In this document: piece by piece, positions 61,107 through 64,000 of the stretch | Layout of the letters: every line of letters begins with the position of its first letter | How positions within the stretch are numbered: the stretch's first letter is position 1 | From: Isoetes taiwanensis | Lineage: Eukaryota; Streptophyta; Lycopodiopsida; Isoetales; Isoetaceae | DNA length: 64,000 nucleotides | Assembly: GCA_021234155.1 (NCBI GenBank) | Contig: JAJEKV010000138.1 | Location: forward strand, 372,001-436,000 | Direction: 5' to 3' | The notes under the pieces: generated by a model | What the model saw: only the letters and a program-made list of their open reading frames with translations | Told to the model about the DNA's origin: nothing | The model's database searches: none | Translations under genes and position numbers: made by a program

Positions 61107-61373
61107 ATAGCTCCTTCAGATCACTGTTTCATTGGCAAGTGTAGATGTTGGTATAGAGTTGACCTTGGAAAGCAAGTTGTGTCAGAGTCAATTTTATAGC
61201 TCCTTCCTTCTTTGTTTCATTGGCAAGTGTAGATGTTGGTATAGAGTTGACCTTGGAAAGCAAGTTGTCTTTGTAGTCAATTTTATAGCTCCTTCTTCAG
61301 ATCGGCCGTTTCATTGGCAAGTGTAGATGTTGGTATAGAGTTGACCTTGGAAAGCAAGTTGTGTCAGAGTCAA
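61107..61373. repeat. 88-94 bp tandem repeat, three copies
   Basis: TTTCATTGGCAAGTGTAGAT starts at 61,127, 61,215 and 61,309; each unit continues GTTGGTATAGAGTTGACCTT and ends near ATAGCTCCTTC. Copies are nearly identical apart from short indels. Confidence 0.95.
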
Positions 61374-64000
61374 TTTTCTTGCATTAAAGAAATATTTTAG
61401 TTGGCGCTTACACCATCAATGCTTTTTGAAACCGATAAATTAGAGGGTTCAAATGCATGATAGTCATTCCGTGTTCCTATTTAGTAGATCTTTTATCTTT
61501 GTTGCATCTTTCCTCCCATGGCAACTCGAAGTTGGTTGCATCTTATGATGAATCCTTTGACTTCGAGTGACCCAATGTTTCATAAGGGAAATTCATTTTG
61601 GAGCTGCATAATCGGGTCTTTGGTTAAAGACTATAGTAGATAAGTAGCCTCAAGGGATAGTTTCTAAATATTAATTTCGATTGTAACTCTTGATGTCTAA
61701 GCCGATGTGAGTTCTTGTTTGGCAATGTACCGGATGGAGTGGCCTTGGAAATGCTAGTGTGACCTTATTTGGGATGTACATCGTCTACCGGCCGATAAAA
61801 TGTGTGGTTGCTCAACTTTTCTTTTTATTTCCCCTCCCGTATCCGGACGCTTCATCACACAAAATGTCCAAAGGAGGTTGTAGCCGGCTGATGAGCTGAG
61901 CTTTGCACCAATTGTATAACCATGTAGACATATTGCAGAGAACACCAACACACTGCAGCTTGACGAGAGTGATTACTAGGTCCCATTCTGCTCCTTTTAG
62001 TAAATGTCTTATGGCTTGAAGACCTTCAACTGTCTATCATCGTTAAAGAGCATAGTCTCGCTTTTATTCCTAGAGATTGATGTAGTCTAAGAAGTCCTTT
62101 CCTATTGTGATTTGTAGGAGTGGGCTCATAAGCATTACACAAAAAGCACCGCCAGGAGTCTGCCCAACAATGGGAAAACTTGCTACTATTGGATGCCACT
62201 TATAAGGTACACAATAGCTTATTTTGGTTATACATATTACAATATTGATGACAGGCTTTGTAGCGATTGAGACCTGCCCATTCTGCAAACATTTAACCAT
62301 TCGCACTCATGCAGTGACATTTATTTTGTTGGAGGTTTTGGGACAGTTGCATGGGTTGATGTTGATGAGTGAGAGTGCATGACCAGATGTAATTGCCGCA
62401 AGCGGTCCGAGGAAACACCGAAGGTAGTCTTATGATGATATTTATGCAACTTTTTTTACAGTTTGTCTAGTGGAAACCTATTTTGATGTACTTGGGTTGG
62501 TTTAAGAGGAATTGAATACAACATTCTCAAAACCAATAAGGGAAATGTTATCTATCGAGAGTGAGATAGATGTCTGCATTTTTTTATTTCCATGAGCAAA
62601 GGCACGATATCCGTGTTCGCCGTGGTGCTAAGGTGCTCTCTCACCCTTTTGACAACTTTATTTCTCTCCGGTGGTAAATAACAATATTGCATGTTACAAT
62701 CTCACCGCAGTTCAACATAAAGACTCCATTTTGAAGAGGTTTCAGCAGAGAAACGTTGGAGCTGGCCAAAACCGCGCATCAAGAAGCTTTTTGAAAAGGC
62801 AACTCAGATAACAAACGCCTAGAGGAATTTGCCGGACTAGCCACATTTGGAATGGCAGCAAGGAAGCCGGGAAATAGATAATGGGCAATCACGAGTCAAC
62901 ATGTTACAACATTTTGTAAGTCTATATTCGCAAAGTTGGCATGTATCTGCAGAAGACGGACCGCCTTGATACTATCCCAACAATCCGTAAAATAAACCGA
63001 AAGGTGTGATTGCCTCCTATACAAGGCAATGAAGATTCTCCCTGTGTATCTTCGACTTTATACATAATATTAGAATTGATGAGGTCTTCAAACATTATGT
63101 GCGTGGGAAAACGAATGTATGGCAAAGGCAATTTTGGCATCACCTGCCCCGCTTTGCCTTGCATTGTTTGCATGATCTAACACTTTCATTTCTCTTTCCG
63201 AATTAACATTGTAGAGTAGAGAGCAACGTGTTGTTGCTATTCGGTATTCAAAGGTGTGAACTAGAAAGTCCCGCCCATTTCCTAGTCATTCTCTATTTTT
63301 ACATCATTTAAGACCTCCTTTCCTCCTTTTTGTTTCTCGGCTTATGTTCTTTGTGGTCCGACATTTCTAATCGTGATAGCATTTTTTTTATTACTGGTTT
63401 GGAGCTTGCTTCGGGCTTCTAAGATGGTCGGAAGGCATGCATTCAAGTCCGTGCAACATTTTTGTTTAAAGGGGGTTTTGTTAATGAGTTTTCCCCTCAG
63501 ATGTCCGGGTTTGATTCGCATTACACCCTTGCAGCAGCTTTTATAAAATAAATCAAAACATATATCTCCTTGCTTGGGGAATTTGTAGCCAAATGTGGCG
63601 CCTTGGTCCAGACTTGGTTGAATTAATGGTGGCACTTAACCATGTCTAGATAGATGTTCTTTCTCCGAAGAAGAAACTATTAGGTTGATTTAGATACCAT
63701 GTACCAAATTGTGGCTTTATAAATCAATGATGCGGCAAGCTACACATGAGAATGGGTTGCTTTTCTCAAGCTGTTTGCATCTTTAGCAAGAGTTTGCCGT
63801 AATTTTGCAATGCCATAAGAAATTGTTTCAGTAGCATAGCCTCTCATACGTCATTTCTTGGACTTTCACACATCATTTCTTGGACTTCCACAAATTGCAA
63901 ACTGTGCTAAAGACTAATTTCAAAGGGGAATTGCAAAGATGTGCTAAAGACTTAATTTGGAAAGGGGCTTTCAATGTTTTTCAATCAATGCCATTGGCAC
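61374..64000. other. Non-coding stretch, no gene seen
   Basis: Short frames (63-97 aa) on both strands without domains. A small duplicate CATTTCTTGGACTTYCACA pair is at about 63,852-63,893. Confidence 0.45.

Overview
The window is nuclear DNA of a land plant. It is AT-rich and gene-poor, has spliceosomal intron signals, and is crowded with plant-type retroelements and broken copies of eukaryotic genes: Ty1/copia pol, a hAT transposase, a LINE zinc-knuckle domain, cytosolic ribosomal proteins uS9 and eL24, TM9SF, a plastid-type DUF760 gene, PPR, P450 and WD40. No bacterial operons or intact long host genes are visible. The lineage cannot be fixed from sequence alone; a seed-free plant or other large repeat-rich plant genome is a guess.

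Layout. 1-5 kb is mostly non-coding, with a 220-bp polypurine tract and one copy of a 322-bp inverted-repeat element. 5.2-15.2 kb holds a uS9 fragment and a copia element whose RT is split by a second 322-bp element (4-bp target duplication). The copia RNase H is split again by about 6.2 kb of other DNA, including a 348-bp MITE, a third 322-bp element, an AT-hook exon, a TM9SF pseudogene and a 217-221 bp tandem repeat. The copia 3' end and 3' LTR follow at 14.58-15.2 kb. 17.6-21.5 kb is a mosaic of short direct repeats, tRNA-like relics and a reverse-strand LINE fragment. 22-29.2 kb has two 0.89-kb direct repeats, each carrying the same small unrecognised two-exon gene, flanking a reverse-strand hAT pseudogene and a five-exon DUF760 pseudogene. 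29.3-38.3 kb has low-copy repeats, a 34-bp piece matching organellar/bacterial 23S rRNA helix 69, PPR and WD40 remnants, and a processed eL24 pseudogene.

40.5-51.7 kb is the most interesting part. It is a Penelope-like retroelement of unusual build: two nearly identical 3.47-kb direct repeats (period 7,702 bp), each with a TATA box and an exon encoding an AT-hook/HeH(SAP-like) protein, flank a 4.2-kb interior with a large unknown coding exon and a Penelope-type reverse transcriptase exon (YIDD). Splice sites join the three exons in frame, predicting one protein of about 1,340 residues, interrupted by a single in-frame TAG. No GIY-YIG endonuclease is visible. Two strong hairpins lie between the RT stop and the second repeat.

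51.7-64 kb is mostly non-coding, with a P450 fragment, a palindromic repeat family shared with 38.1 kb, and short tandem arrays. Apart from the Penelope-like unit, nothing here looks like an intact functional gene set; the window is a nested graveyard of mobile elements and captured gene pieces.
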